Positions 35,889 through 50,171 of a DNA stretch of 64,000 nt are shown here, in pieces (positions within the stretch are counted from its first letter, which is position 1; each line of letters opens with the position of its first letter). The position numbers and the translations under genes were made by a program. The stretch spans positions 1,614,501-1,678,500 of the forward strand of contig OZ014412.1 of assembly GCA_963965975.1 (NCBI GenBank). Direction: 5' to 3'. The DNA is from Xestospongia bergquistia (Eukaryota; Porifera; Demospongiae; Haplosclerida; Petrosiidae). The notes beneath the pieces were generated by a model. It saw nothing but the letters and a program-made list of their open reading frames with translations. It made no database searches and had not been told where the DNA came from.

Positions 35889-37833
35889 AGAATATTGAAA
35901 CAAGTATCCTCTACTAAAGACGGCTTATAATATTAAGGCAAAACGATTAATATTTTCTACTTTAACAAGTTATTATATATCAATTGTCATTCATTTACTT
36001 AATTTTTTATTTATGATTCAAATACTGATTATAAGACTAAGATGTTTCCATAGTGTCTTAAAATCAAAGGACAGTCTTTAAATATTAGTATATCATTTGA
36101 CAATTAATGGTAATAACAGAATGTTCATTATTCCACTAACAGTAAGTGAATTGAACACAATTATGTTTACAATCAAACCTTATTATTCATTGTTGACATT
36201 ATATTGTGCAGTACCAGGAGTTTTTATACATAGCATTGTCTTTCTTATTATTAACAATGTTATTGGTATAATACTAATTAATGTATATATTCATTGTCTT
36301 TAAAATGTGCATTATTATACTCAAGAAACCAACTATTGACCAACAACTGAAGCCAAATCTGTAATTAAAGGAAAAGATGGTTAGCTCAGTTATTATGGCT
36401 GTTACCAGGCAACCATCTTCAGAATAAATGACCTTCACTATTACCCAACTAATGATGTAATGTAGACAACTTTATAATTCACTAACTGATAGACAATAAC
36501 ATTAAAATATAAGAGAATGAAACAATTTAAAATATAATTATAGTTGATACAAAATATATATTATAATAATTATATACATATTATTTTTCTATTATTACTA
36601 GAATGATCTAAGTCAAGGAAGATGTAATATATATTGAAGAGGAGGAAACTCTGAAAAATTGGAATATAAAGTTTACATCAATATTCCTATGAAACCCTGT
36701 ACCACAAATATATATATATATATTTTCTGAGTAACAGCTAGATGCTATACTAAAAGCAGAGACTAGCAAGTATCTTCTCCTCTACTTATGACCTCTTTTG
36801 CCTTTTAAAGTACTTTATACATAGCTATTGAAATTTTTAGTTTAAGTTTAGCAAATGCCATCTTCTCACCTTCAGCAACATGTATTTAGAGTGTGTACAC
36901 AGTAACTCTAGTACTATTGTCATCTTTAACACTACATCAACATGTAAGTAATGATCAGTTATAATGTAATTATTATATTGTGTGTAGTTCCTGAACTACA
37001 AAGTGTTCTATTAATTAATATTAATGGTAATCTGACTGTAAAGTGGACATTTATACATACTGGAGGTATTCAATTAAATACAATCAATATATCTTATAAA
37101 AGTGAAGAGCTATATAGAAGGTGGTGGTAATTCTAATGAACTTATTAACATTTTATTATGTACTTCAATGACAGACTGAATTGCACAGAGAATATCAGTA
37201 GATCCAATAAATGCTATAATACAAACTAAAATATTAATACAAGCACTAGTAAGTAGTATATAACGACTACGTATTATTCTAGTACTGTAATTATAATAAA
37301 CTGTAGACATTCCATCACAATTTAATATTAGTTTAGTATCAGTAGATCCTCCAGGTCAATCTACTGTCATTTGAGTATATCATGGTAATGATGTATAGCA
37401 ACCAGTGAGTGACACTGATACATTTATAGTGCTGACTCACATTAGAGTGGGTTCCATCTTACTATACAATATTTATATCCCTGTATGATTGAGAAAGCAG
37501 TACAGTACAGATAGTAGTCAGTAAACACCTACTATTGAACAAAACGTCAAGCCATATCTGTAATTAAAAGAAAAGATGGTTAGCTCAGTTATTATGGCTG
37601 TTGCAAGCAACCATCACCTAAATAACTAACCGTCACTATTACCCAGCAAATATATATAATGTAAATCTAGACTGCTGATAAGTCAGTAACAATGAATATT
37701 ATTAGATCATTCCCCCATAATGTTTTAATATATCCATATATATGTATCAGATGATCTAGCTCAGCTACAAACAGAGATTCTAGTCTAAAGACAGCTTCTA
37801 GGAGACTCTAGTCTAAAGACCAATATCAGAGAG
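35889..37833 (+). other. G-family upstream region with decayed FN3 segments
   Basis: Non-coding flank, then an FN3-like exon remnant at about 36991-37250. It reads VPELQSVLLININGNLTVKW on the plus strand, then breaks. The GDPPGQ remnant follows near 37345. The same remnants occur at about 20896, 40140, 55612 and 57990. All copies are broken, so this was dead before duplication. No other gene. Confidence 0.45.
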
Positions 37834-40110
37834 ATGAAGAAATTGTATCTTGTCATTCTTTGGTTAGTAATATTGACTAAAACAGGGCAAGGTAATAAAG
37901 TACACAGTTGTATATATCTCTAAACATTTCTACTCTTACTGCTTTATAGTTTTTAAGAGCCCACATTCACAGGTTTTGACATTTACTTGTAGAGGTAGAG
38001 GGAGTCATAGTATTCTCTACTTTGTAAAACCAGACTCTAATCCAATGATTGATGATCCACCCCTTGTCAAAAGCAACCTTAATAATTATAATATGAGTTG
38101 GCTCCTCCAGTCAGTATAAATGGTACCAAATCATTTCATTGGACTATCAGAGTTCTTGCTGCTTCTGAAAATAATCTTACAGAATTTTTCTGTCGATTTG
38201 TTGGACTTGATGAATCATATGATACTGACAGATCAGTACTGACTATTGCTAATGGTAAGATATAATTTAAAACAATATTGTAATTGTAAAACTTTAAGAT
38301 TTAATGCTCTGTATTGTCTGCATGTAATGATCTCCTCTCATTTACAAACTCTCTTCTGGTACACCTCAAGTAATGATAAGTAACCTTACTCAAATATATG
38401 TATATATATACCCTGTACTCTCTAAATGACTGCATAGATACTCTTTTCATTAGCATATCTCCTTTAACGCATAGCCAGATGTACTTCTAGACAATTGGAA
38501 GATAAAGATTGTATTAATATTCCTATGAAGACCAGTCCCTACATACTTCCTGAGTAACATTTATAAAGACACTCTTCTAAAAGACAACTTTATAATTCAC
38601 TAACTGATAGACAACAACATTAAAATATAAGAGAATGAAACAATTTAAAATATAATTATATTTATACAAAATATATATTATAATATTATATACATATTAT
38701 TTTTCTATTATTACTAGAAAGATCTAAGTCCAGGAAGATATAATATATATTGAAGATGAGGAAACTCTGAAAAATTGGAATATAAAGGTTACATCAATAT
38801 TCCTATGAAACCCTGTACCACAAATATATATATATTGTTGGACTTGATAGTCCAATGAAATGATTTGGTACCATTTATACTGACTGGAGGAGCCAACTCA
38901 TATTATAATTATTAAGGTACCAAATCATTTCATTGGACTATCAGAGTTCTTGCTGCTCCTGAAAATAATCCTACAGAATCTTTTTGTCAATTTCTTGGAC
39001 TTAATGAATCATATGACACTGACAGACCAGTATTTACTGTTGCTAATGGTAAGATATAATTTAAAACAATATTATAATTGTAAAGATCATCCTAAAATTT
39101 CAAGAATCATAATGATGTATTAATATTGTATTATGATACTAGATCAATGTCATACTCTTGAAATAGTAATTACAGCTAACACTGATGTGGGTTCTACAAC
39201 TAGTAATATATTTCATGGAGGGTTTCCTAAAGTACATATCAATTATATATTATTATATTATAATTTATTATTTCAATAGTCTTGACACCAGTAGAAGAAG
39301 AAACAATTAGATATGAAATATATCAAAGACAAAAATGGCAGCATAAAGACAGAGAAAACATTTACAGTATGTAATACATAAAGTGTACTCTTATAAGTTG
39401 TAGACTGAATTCTCTAGAAACCTAATGTTTGTTCATATCAAGTACTAAAGTATAATTATTCTATAAAAGAACAGAACAATACTAATACAACATGGAGGAA
39501 CTATACATGTTCTATCCCTGCATTAAATATTGAGGGACTTAAGAAGAACAAGTACTATCAACTTGTTTTACGAGTATGGGATGTGAACATTCCAGATGTA
39601 GTTAATGAGACAAACAAAACTTTTTGTAAGTACATTTTATCGATCCTCGGCTCTAAACCTGTTGTACATGTTTATGAGGTATTTTCTATTGATCTTTGTG
39701 GCTTGTTACAATTCATATTTACAGTTTTTTGTTTTTTTTAGTTTTTTTGTATATGTTCTTGCTATGTTGTAAGATTAATCTTTGTTCTCTCTAACGGTAA
39801 TAATTTCAGGACTACAACAATGTATAACTATAATAGTATTTACATGAACAGGTATATAATAAGATGATAAGCTGATGAAACTAGGCTATTTTTTATTTTC
39901 TTTTATTCATGCCATTAGTTAATATACTCACTGATATCATTGATAACTAACTTTAAAGTTTTTAACAACAATGACTTTTCATTACAATTTTAATTTATGC
40001 CAGAAAGCAATAATAATATATGAACAGTCTTCTTATATTTCTGGTCTTATATCATTTAGCTACTTATTTAACAAGTTCTACTCCAGATAAAGAAGACTTA
40101 CATATTATAA
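37834..40110 (+). pseudogene. G4: G-family Ig-FN3 pseudogene
   Basis: Leader 37834-37891 (MKKLYLVILWLVILTKTG) is intact. The Ig exon (37950-38254) is 305 bases against 312 in G3: seven bases are missing at about 38095 (YNIFIEL in G3 becomes YNMSWLL), giving a frame shift and stop. An inverted and then a direct partial copy of the Ig exon is inserted at 38837-39050. FN3 exons follow: 39143-39231 (one base short), about 39280-39367 (one extra A) and 39459-39629 (open). A stalk exon near 40060 has lost its donor (GATAAAG for GGTAAAG). The gene is dead at several points. Confidence 0.7.
38845..38943. repeat. 28-bp perfect inverted repeat (hairpin)
   Basis: Arms 38845-38872 and 38916-38943 are exact reverse complements around GGTACC, with a 43-base spacer. 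Both arms come from the G Ig exon, so this is a head-to-head partial duplication within G4. Confidence 0.8.
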
Positions 40111-41744
40111 ATACAACAATAATGTTACACAAAAATTCTTTTGTATCTGAAATTCTGCTATAGTACAAATTACAGTATTAATGCAAATACTAGTAAGTAG
40201 TATATATCAACTATATATTATTGTAGTAATGTCATTATATTAAGCTCTAGACATTCTATCACAATTCATTATTGGTTTAGTATCAGGAGATCCTCCAGGT
40301 CAATATACTGTCATTTGAGTGTATTATGGTAATGATGTATAGATACCAGTCACATTGATATATGTATAGTGCTGACTCATACTAGAGTGGCTTGGATGTT
40401 ATTACACAATACATATATACCAGTATGATTGAGAAAGTAGTACAGTAGAAACAGCAACTACAAGTAAAGAATATTAATTATTCTAATATGAATTGGAGTT
40501 ATGTAGTCTAGTCTCAACAATTACTTATTGTTTATGATCTGGAGTGTATATATAATTTATTTTATTGCTCTATATTATCAAACATGATAAACTTTATGTA
40601 TTTTGTATATGTATATAAAATAATTAATAACTGATGAATCAAGTTGTATTTAAATTAGCAAACAATATAGTTATTTATTATTCAGTAAATTATACAATAA
40701 GGGCTCAGTACACAGTACAAAGGATAATTAACATTGAACAACAGGTGGTCCTTGTATCATAGTCGTGTAGTCAAGTGTCCTATACTAAAGTCAACTCATA
40801 GAATTAATTAAACAAGTTATTGTATATCAAATCCATTCATATTTGATTTATGATGTAAATAATGATTATAAATAATTGTAATAATATATAAAATTAAATA
40901 CAGTCATTATATATTTAGTAATAGATTATTATTCTTCCACTAACAGTAAGTGAGCTGAACACAATTATATTTACATTATTATATATAATGTTGACATCTT
41001 GTATATTTACATAACTATGATGTCAGTTGTATAATATGATATACTTATTGTATCAACAGTCCTAGGAACAAGCTAGAGTTGGTGTTCCTTCACACATCAC
41101 AAATATAGTCTTGAGTCTCTATTCTATTGCTACTTATTATTTCATTCTATAAAACTATGGTAGATTTACAATGGGTGTGTTTGTATTGCTAAAATAGGAA
41201 AGAAATTTTGATCTCCTTATCTATTTAAATGTTAGTACATTCGTGGCTGTTACTATACTGATGAGTTTGTAAGACTATACCACAATAAACGAAACAACCA
41301 ATAATCATTATCTTGTAATTAAGAGTTAAATTAGCACCTTTTTATTTCATTAGCAATCAATTAATAATTATAATAATAAACTGTTGCTATTATAATAGAT
41401 GCACATAATACAGATATCAAGTATTAGTAAATGTACTCTAGTACTGTTATTATAATAACTTACTATGTATAGTACATGTTACTATATATAGTACATGTTG
41501 TTTGGACAGGAACTATTTTATTTTGTGTACTTTGACTTGATACATATGAGGAGGAGAGAATAACAGAATAACAAATAATATTTGTTTGCTAGTGAATTTG
41601 ATATGTGATACAAAATAATGTATTTGTATTTAATTTATATATAAAATATATTGACATGTATTAGTTGTAGTAAATGTACAACAACTTTGATATCTTACAT
41701 AATAACATAAAGGACTTCATATTAACTATATTAGTAGTACATTT
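40111..41744 (+). other. Intergenic between G4 and A2
   Basis: Decayed FN3 segment with GDPPGQ near 40286, then AT-rich sequence. From about 41395 the far upstream flank of family A begins. No gene is seen. Confidence 0.45.
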
Positions 41745-41921
41745 ATATCATGTCTACTACATTGTACAGCAGTTGGACATGATGTGTACATAATATTGCA
41801 CGTGACAATTAAGGAAAGGCTTTACATTTATACATACTGATAATGTATTGTATTACTATAAGACAAGCTGTTAAATTAACAAAGTTATTGTTTAGAGAAT
41901 TGAGATATTTGGAGTAAAAGA

Positions 41922-44842
41922 ATGCTTTGTCCACGTAGTATACTATATTTTGGATTAGTTACTGTGCTGTTGTTGATGTCAAGGAATGTTAGGGCTACTA
42001 GTGATTGTAGTAAGAAGTTAAATATTTGTAATTGTTATGATAGATTATGTTCATGTGTAAATATAGTCTGAAAATAGAGTTTGTACATATTTATATATTT
42101 GCATTCATCAACTTACTTTTATCATAGGAGTTACTCAAGACCTACCTGAGACAGTTGTTGCCCTTATTAATGAAAAGGTTTTTCTCACTTGTGATGTCTC
42201 TACAACTGGATTTGGTGATAGTACTGATCTTATATTAGATAAATATTACACAGCTGGGGCTAATGATGAATCTGATCGTACATTTCATGAAAAGAAGATC
42301 ACATGGACATGTTTTGGTTCTGATTCTGATGATGATAAAACTGGATACAATATAACAATAATAGCTGGATATAATAACAATGGTACTACATTGTATTGTG
42401 CAATTAGTGGTGTATGTAAGTCAAAGACAGCAACATTAACTGTTGTAAAAGGTACCATATATTATATAGAGACTAATAAATATATTCATTATGTATTATA
42501 ATAATTCATTCCAATTTAATTAGCTCTACCACTTCCTCCTAATCCTCCCACTGTTCAACCAATCAACACTACTGCTCTAAATGTCTCTTGGTCCCCACCG
42601 TGGCCACATCCTGTTAACAATTATACATTAACTATTAGTAGTCCAGATATCTCTACACAGTACAATACTACTAATGATACTTACTTCATTGTATCAATAG
42701 AGATTGTACATGTCAGTGAATGTAGTCCAATAGTATTGAGTGTAGAAGCTAATACTGATATAGGAGGTAGTGGTAACAGTAATAACACTACTACTGGCTT
42801 CCCTAAATGTAAGTTGTCACACTATCTGATGTATATAGAGAAAGGATGAGTAAATTAATTACTAATATAGCACTCACTACTGTTAGTATGTACTAATTGT
42901 TAAAATAAATATATTATTATTTTATTAGCACTAAATGACATTGACATCAAAGGTAATGTGACATGGACAACAAATGGTAGTGACAGATCACTACTTGTTC
43001 AACTGACAGTAAGTTAACTATACAACATTGTATGTCTTTGCTTAATTAATTATGGAATATTTTATTAATTGTATAGTATAATTTATTTGTGAATCTCTTT
43101 AAGAAGAATATAATCAACATTATATCTTTATATTACAAATTAACTATTATCTAGCGTCCTTCTGTATGTGATTATGATGTACTATATTATGAGTTTATTG
43201 TCATCAATGAGAACACTGGAATGAACAAGGAATATTCTCGTCAAACCAGTTCTATTATCCTGTTAAATGTGGAGTCATTGTTCTCTCAACAAACAGACAA
43301 TGATTCTTTCACAGTTAATGTCACCATCACCAATGAAGTTAATGACACAAAAATGAAAACATTAGTTGAAAACCTTATTAGTAAGTTAATGTATTATTAT
43401 TTAGTTGAAATATCAACATATTTATCATATTTGGTATATGGTAAACTAAATTGTAATGTAATATACTGTGTGTAAACAATCCATAAATAATACCTTCAGA
43501 AGTAAAAGTAGTTATCACATTTTAATATTTTTTCTATCTCTTTTCTTACATGCTCTCTCTCTCTTTCCAGTAGTTATTCCTTCTTCAACTGTTACACATA
43601 CAGTAACACATACAAGTCTCATTTCATCACCTACCTCAGGTAAGAAATGTGCACAACTACTCACCATTTGTTGATGAACTTGTTGTTGGTTTAAAGAATC
43701 AACACTAAAAACAGCTGTAATGTACATGTAATGCACAATATTGCACATGGATTATCAGGCTGGTCACATTAATTGAATTAATACTAGTATGTCAACTCCT
43801 ACAAAGTGTATGTATCAAAATGTTACCAAGTGTGTACTTAGTGCATTTGTTTATGAACTAAAATAAATTGTAGTCTTGGTTGGTCAACTTAGTTCCTCAC
43901 CCAACCAAACACAACATTTATATCAGTATTCTAGAAAAGCCATGGTCTAGCTAGATCCCATAGATTTGTCTTTCCTTGTTTAATTTTCAACTATAAAGTA
44001 CTACTTTACTGAAATAGTACCTCCAATTACAGTAGTATAAATGTATAATAACTATCTTTTAAGATAACAAAGTTATCTGTATTGTATATAAGCAAAGTAT
44101 TACAATAAAGACACATACAAATTTGTATATTTAAACATGATCAAACTATTTAAGTGCATGAACAAAGGTAACATAAATGGACTGTTTATTTATGTATTCA
44201 ATTCTAGTAGTTATATATACAAGATTATAACTAAAGTACAAATACTTTAAACCCAAAATAAATGATTGATATGTTCTGAAAACATACTTTCATTTCTTTT
44301 TAAATTGTTGTTGATATGATTTATCATCATTATGTCAATATCTCTTCCATTAGCCTCCAGTATAATATCATCATCTAATGATATGATAATGTATATAATG
44401 TATGGAGTGTCTGGGTTTGCACTGATTGTCATCATTATACTGGTTATTATAATAATAGTGACATGTATTATCTGTATAAAGGAGAGAAAGAAACATTCTA
44501 GTGAGTTCTGTTATTATATTCTCTTATCTCCTGAACACACATGTGCACATGCACAAATTAACCACACAATGTCTTCCACTTCCTCTTTGATTTAATAACA
44601 CTTTATACATTCCTTGCAGTCAGAAATACTCCACAATTAAATGGAGGTGAAAACCATATTGATTTTATTGATATGGAGAGAAACCCAACATATTTTAGTG
44701 CTACTAATACCACCTAAGAGAAAATCGATAACTTTCAGGTAAAGAATATATATTATATATTAATATTATAACTAAAACTTTATTTAACGCATTACTAATA
44801 ACAACCTACTGCAAGAACTAATAATTTTAATTTTCTGTTTTC

Positions 44843-44902
<60 letters not shown>

Positions 44903-45094
44903 TCATTTAACTATCTAGTAGTTACACCTACTCCTACCTCAATAGTTTTAACCCCCACACCTACAACAAGTAAGGAACACCATATAACACAAATTATAAT
45001 TTTTTTATTAGTCTCTTTAGCTACTTCTACTCCATCTACATTATCTATCATTTATGGAATGACCAGTTTTACTCTATTACTCATCATTATCTAA
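41922..45094 (+). CDS. A2: A/B chimeric Ig-FN3-FN3 receptor with two possible anchors
   Basis: Leader 41922-42009, Ig 42128-42451 and FN3-1 42524-42808 are family A. From the following intron on the sequence is family B: FN3-2 42929-43008 and 43155-43380, stalk 43571-43639, TM 44354-44500, tail 44620-44717. The TM form has 1317 nt (438 residues). Its tail is only 32 residues: it keeps NPTY, then stops where the TxYxxI tyrosine codon of B1 has become TAA. Intact GPI-type exons follow (44922-44969 and 45012-45094); stalk-to-GPI splicing is in frame and gives 400 residues. Both endings share phase-1 borders. The signalling form has lost YxxM, PPxY and the PDZ end. Which form is used cannot be told from sequence. 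Confidence 0.7.
44848..44899 (+). repeat. (CA)n microsatellite
   Basis: About 26 uninterrupted CA units in the pyrimidine-rich region before the GPI linker exon of A2. Length change here could affect acceptor use; equivalent introns in paralogues carry only a few CA units. Confidence 0.9.
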
Positions 45095-46260
45095 ATATAA
45101 CAAATTATAAAAATTATTTTGTTGATGTAAATGATAATTACAATATCATGTTTAATTTTAAGGAGTTATAAATGAAATAAGATTAAAACCCTAAAAATCA
45201 TATTCATTCAAGTGTTGTTAGTTAACTTATGAGTTGAATATGTAAAGATAACATGTATATCATATTTACGTTATATAAATTGCTAACTAATCAGTTTTTT
45301 GATATATCATTTATATTAATGGAGAATACTTTTGAGATGTGGACCATTATGTGTTAGAGTTAATAAATACTACCATGATCAATACTAATTAATTAATTAC
45401 AATCACATGACCATAATAGTTGTACATTTGATATGTCTGATTGCTCTATATAATACAAGTACTATTTGTAGATTGATCTCTAACTATTGTAATAGTATGG
45501 AGATACCTGTTGTCTGCACAAAATACAATGTAAGCACTAGTATAATTAAGTCTTATAAGTATGCCCAGAAGTAAATCAGTTGCTATGATCTTATTACTTA
45601 CTGTGTATAGTTTGTGTGGGATTAACTACTATTCTATTATGACTGCATTGTCATCATACTATACATATTTCATTGCATTCTATATCTAACACAGTTATAC
45701 TGATAAAAATGTGATATAGAGTCTATATTAATGATGTAATCAATTAGTACTACAGGGTATATATAATATAGCTGATTTACAATGAGTTTCCAACAAGTAA
45801 TTTCCCAACAATTTTGTGTCATAAACAATGTACTACAACATACACAAATGTACATTTACTACAACTAATACATTGACATGTATTAGTTGTAGTAAATGTA
45901 CAACAACTTTGATATCTTATATTAATAACATAAAAGACTTCATATTAACTATATCAGTAGTACATTTATATCATGTCTACTACACTGTACATCAGTCAGA
46001 CATGATGTGTACATAATATTGCATGTGATAATAATGATCCTACTGATAATGTATTCTATTACTATAAGACAAACTTTTAAAACGTGATCCATTATATATA
46101 TATATATATATTAGCTAATTAATTCATTGATAAAATACCGTAAATTCTAAAAAGAAGTGTTTAAAAAATTTTTGAAACATTTTGCGGTCAGTGCAGATCC
46201 TGCAAAGGGTTACATTAATAAAGTCATTGTTTAGAGAGTTGATATATTTGGAGCAAAAGA
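45095..46260 (+). other. Intergenic between A2 and A3
   Basis: Shared non-coding repeat with a truncated copy of the MPRSKS ORF (45561, stop after about 43 codons). A family A flank follows, with CATGTG at 46022-46027 in place of CACGTG. A (TA)n run lies at about 46095-46113. No gene. Confidence 0.45.
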
Positions 46261-48812
46261 ATGTGTTGTTCACGTAATATACTATATTTTGCATTATTTG
46301 CTGTGCTATTGTTGATGTCAAGGAATGTTAGAGCTACTAATGATTGTAGTAAGAAGTTAAACATTTGTAATTGCAGCAATGCTATGATAGATTATGTTCA
46401 TGTGTAATTATAGTGTGAAATAGAGTTTATACATATTTGTATATTTGCATTCACCATCTTACTTTTATCACAGGAGTTACTCAAGACCTACCTGAGACAG
46501 TTGTTGCCCTTATTAATGAAAAGGTTTTCCTCACTTGTGATGTCTCTACAGTTAGTCCTGGTGATAGTACTGATCTTATATTAGATAAAGCTTATAGAGC
46601 TGGAGTTAATTCTATATCTAATGTGAAGAAAAGAATATCACATGGACATATTTTAGTTCTGATCCTACTGATGATAAAACTGGATACAATATAACAATAA
46701 TTGCTGGATATAATAACAATGGTACTACATTGTGTTGTGTAGTTAGTGGTGTATGTAAGTCAAAGACAGCAACGTTAACTGTTGTAAAAGGTACCATATA
46801 TTATATAGAGACTAATAAATATATCCATTATGTATATAATAATTCATTCTCATTTAATTAGCTCTACCACTTCCTCCTAATCCTCCCACTGTTGAACCAA
46901 TCAACACTACTGATCTCAATGTCTCTTGGACTCCACCATGGCCACATCCTGTTAACAATTATACATTAACTATTAGTAGTCCAGATGTCTCTACACAATA
47001 CAATACTACTAATGACACTTACTACATTGTATCAATGGAGACTGTACATGTCAGTGAATGTAGTCCAATAGTATTGAGTGTAGAAGCTAATACTGATATA
47101 GGAGGTAGTGGTAACAGTAATAACACTACTACTGGCTTCCCTAAATGTAAGTTGTCACATTATCTGATGTATATAGAGAAAGGATGAGTAAATTAATTAC
47201 TAATATAGCACTCACTACTGTTAGTATATACTAATTGTTAAAATAAATATATTATTATTTTATTAGCACTAAATGACATTGACATGTGCACACACTCAAC
47301 ATCCAAAGTGTCTATGTATCAAAATGTTACCAAGTGTGTACTTAGTGTATTTGTTTATAAACTAAGATAAATTGTACTCTTGGTATGTTGGCCAACTTGT
47401 TTCCTCACCGAGCCAAATACAACATTTATATCAGTATTCTAGAAAAGCCATGGTCTAGTTAGATCCCATAGATTTGTCTTTTCTTGTTTAATTTTCAACT
47501 ATAAAGTACCACGAAATAGTACTTCCAATTACAGTAGTATAAATGTATAATAACTATCTTTTAAGATAACAAAGTTAGCTATATTGTATTATTGTATATA
47601 AGCAGAGTACAACAATAAGGAGACATACAAATTTGTATATTAAAACATAATCAAACTATTTAAGTACATTAACAAAAATAACATAAATGGAGTTCATTTA
47701 ATGTTTATTTATGTGTTAGCTTCTGGTAGCGATATATAAAAGATTACAACTAAAGTACAAATACTTTAAACCCAAAATAAATGATTGATATGTTCTGAAA
47801 ACATACTTTCAATTATGACAATATTTCTTCCATTAGCTCCCAGTAAAATATCTTCATCTAATGATATGATAATGTATATAGCATATGGAGTGTCTGGGTT
47901 TGCACTGATTGTCATCATCATACTGGTTATTATAATAACAGTGACATGTATTATCTGCATAAAGAAGAGAAAGAAACATTCTAGTGAGTTCTGTTATTAT
48001 ATTCTCTTATCTCCTGAACACACATATGCACATGCACACACAATGTCTTCCACTTCCTCTTTGATTTAATAACACTTTATACATTCCTTGCAGTCAAAAA
48101 TACTCCACAATTAAATGGAGGTGAAAACCATATTGATTTTATCTTACCACGTATGGAGACAAACCCAACATATTCTAGTGCTATTAATACCACCTATGAG
48201 ACAATCAATAACTTCCAGGATCTTTCATCACTTAAGAAAGACTTAACACTTGAACTACCTGAAAACAAGGAAGCACCACCATCACTTCCTCCTCCTCGCA
48301 GTAATGATTCAGCCTCCAATACTCAACCAGTACCAGAACGTCCAGAAGATGATTATGTTGAAATGAACTCATGTTCTGTGCAATCCCCTCGTTATATACG
48401 AGCACCAAGGACAGCCCCTCCACCTTATGACTCTGCCATTCAGAATGGTTTTGCCTACAATGATTCTTCAATCAGTCCATATGCTACTCAGCCCTTCCCT
48501 CCTTCTCATTCAGTTAATCGACAACATAACATGGCTGTTACAGATGTTTAAAAACCATTGAGACACACTTCGTCATTTTCTGTTTCTACGCATACAAACA
48601 TATTCACACTTCATTTTACTATTAATTACTTGCTCCTACTCCGATCCTATAGCTACCTCAATAGTTTTAATCCCCACACCTACAACAAGTAAGGAGCAAC
48701 ATATAACTCAATTATAATTTTGTTATTAGTCTCTTTAGCTACTTCTACTCCATCTACATTATCTATCATTTATGGAGTGACCAGTTTTACTCTATTACTC
48801 ATCATTATCTAA
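46261..48812 (+). pseudogene. A3: A-type receptor with frame-shifted Ig but intact leader, FN3, TM, tail and GPI exons
   Basis: Leader 46261-46348 (MCCSRNILYFALFAVLLL) is open. The Ig exon (46474-46790) is 317 bases against 324 in A1, so the frame is lost before the Trp. FN3-1 (46862-47146) is intact. FN3-2 is reduced to its first bases, joined to downstream intron at the same junction as in H (GACATTGACATGTGCACAC). TM (47837-47983), full tail (48094-48551, all motifs) and GPI exons (48665-48688, 48730-48812) are intact. FN3-1 to TM splicing would be in frame. With the Ig shift no full receptor can be made. The TATATAAAAG box at 47733 could drive a TM-plus-tail product as proposed for H. Confidence 0.65.
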
Positions 48813-50171
48813 ATATAACAAATTATAAAAACTTATTTGTTCATGTAAATGATAATTGCAATGTCATGTCTAATTTTAACGAGTTATGAATGAAATAATG
48901 TTAAACCCAAAAAATCATATTTATTCAAGTGTTGTTAGTTAACTGATGAGTTGAATATGTAAAGATAACATGTATATGATGTTTATGTTTTATAAATTAC
49001 TATCTAATCAGTTTTTTGATATGTCATTTATATTAATGGAGAGTACTTTTGAGATGTGGACCATTATGTGGTAGAGTTACTACCTTGATCAATATTAATT
49101 AATTAACCATAATCACATGACCATAATAGTGGTATATTTGATATGTCTGACTGCTCTACATAAAAAGTACTATTTGTAGATTAATCTCTAACTAGTATGG
49201 AGACACCTGTTGTCTGCACAAAATACAATGTAAGCACTAGTATACTTAAGTCTTATAAGTATGCCCAGAAGTAAATCAGTTCCTATGATCTTATTACTTA
49301 CTGTGTATAGTTTGTGTGGGATTAACTACTATTCTATTATGACTGCATTGTCATCATACTATACATATTTCATTGCATTCTATATCCAACACAGTTATAC
49401 TGATAAAAATGTAATATAGAGTCTATATTAATGATGTAATCAATTAGTACTACAGGGTATATATAATATAGCTGATTTACAATAAGTTTCCAACAAGTAA
49501 TTTCCCAACAATTTTGTGTCACAAACAATGTATTATAATTTGATGGTTTTCTTACTAATGTGAATGTATTGGAATTATGTTGTAATTCGGTTACAATAGC
49601 AAAGTGGATGTGAAGGCAATGTAATTGTAGATGCAGCTTCCATTGCTAATTCAACAACATTCCAGCAAGTAAGCATTTGTTGTATTATTAACAATATATT
49701 TACATTATTTAAACAGCATTATAATAATTATATACATGACTGGTTACTAGTAACCAATCATGTATATAATTATTATAATACTTGTATTATTACAAAATAC
49801 AAACAGCAGTTAAAAATGTACCAGGAAATATATATTGTAACAGGAAATAAGTAAAAGTACTATACTATATATGATAATTACAATTAAGATAATCATTAAA
49901 CTGAGTTGTAACACAGTTATTAGTGAGATCTCTGGATTATATATGTGAGAATGTCTTGTTCTCAGAGTCTAGCTATTAACATCTTATCCTCTTTGCTCTA
50001 CTAACAAAGTATTGGCAAGTATTCAATGAGACAGAGATCTCATCATTCATTGAAATTGGGATACTGAAAAAGGAGGTGGGAGTAACAAGTGGTATGAGGT
50101 CACATATACATAGCTGTCATATTTTGTCTTTTAGAGAGGAAATAGTTCTAAAAGCACAAGGATATCTGGAT
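48813..50171 (+). other. Intergenic repeat before J
   Basis: Near-identical to 30839-32196, at an offset of about 17.97 kb. It contains the intact MPRSKS ORF (49261-49419) and a dead E leader (about 49951-50005). No supported gene. Confidence 0.45.
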
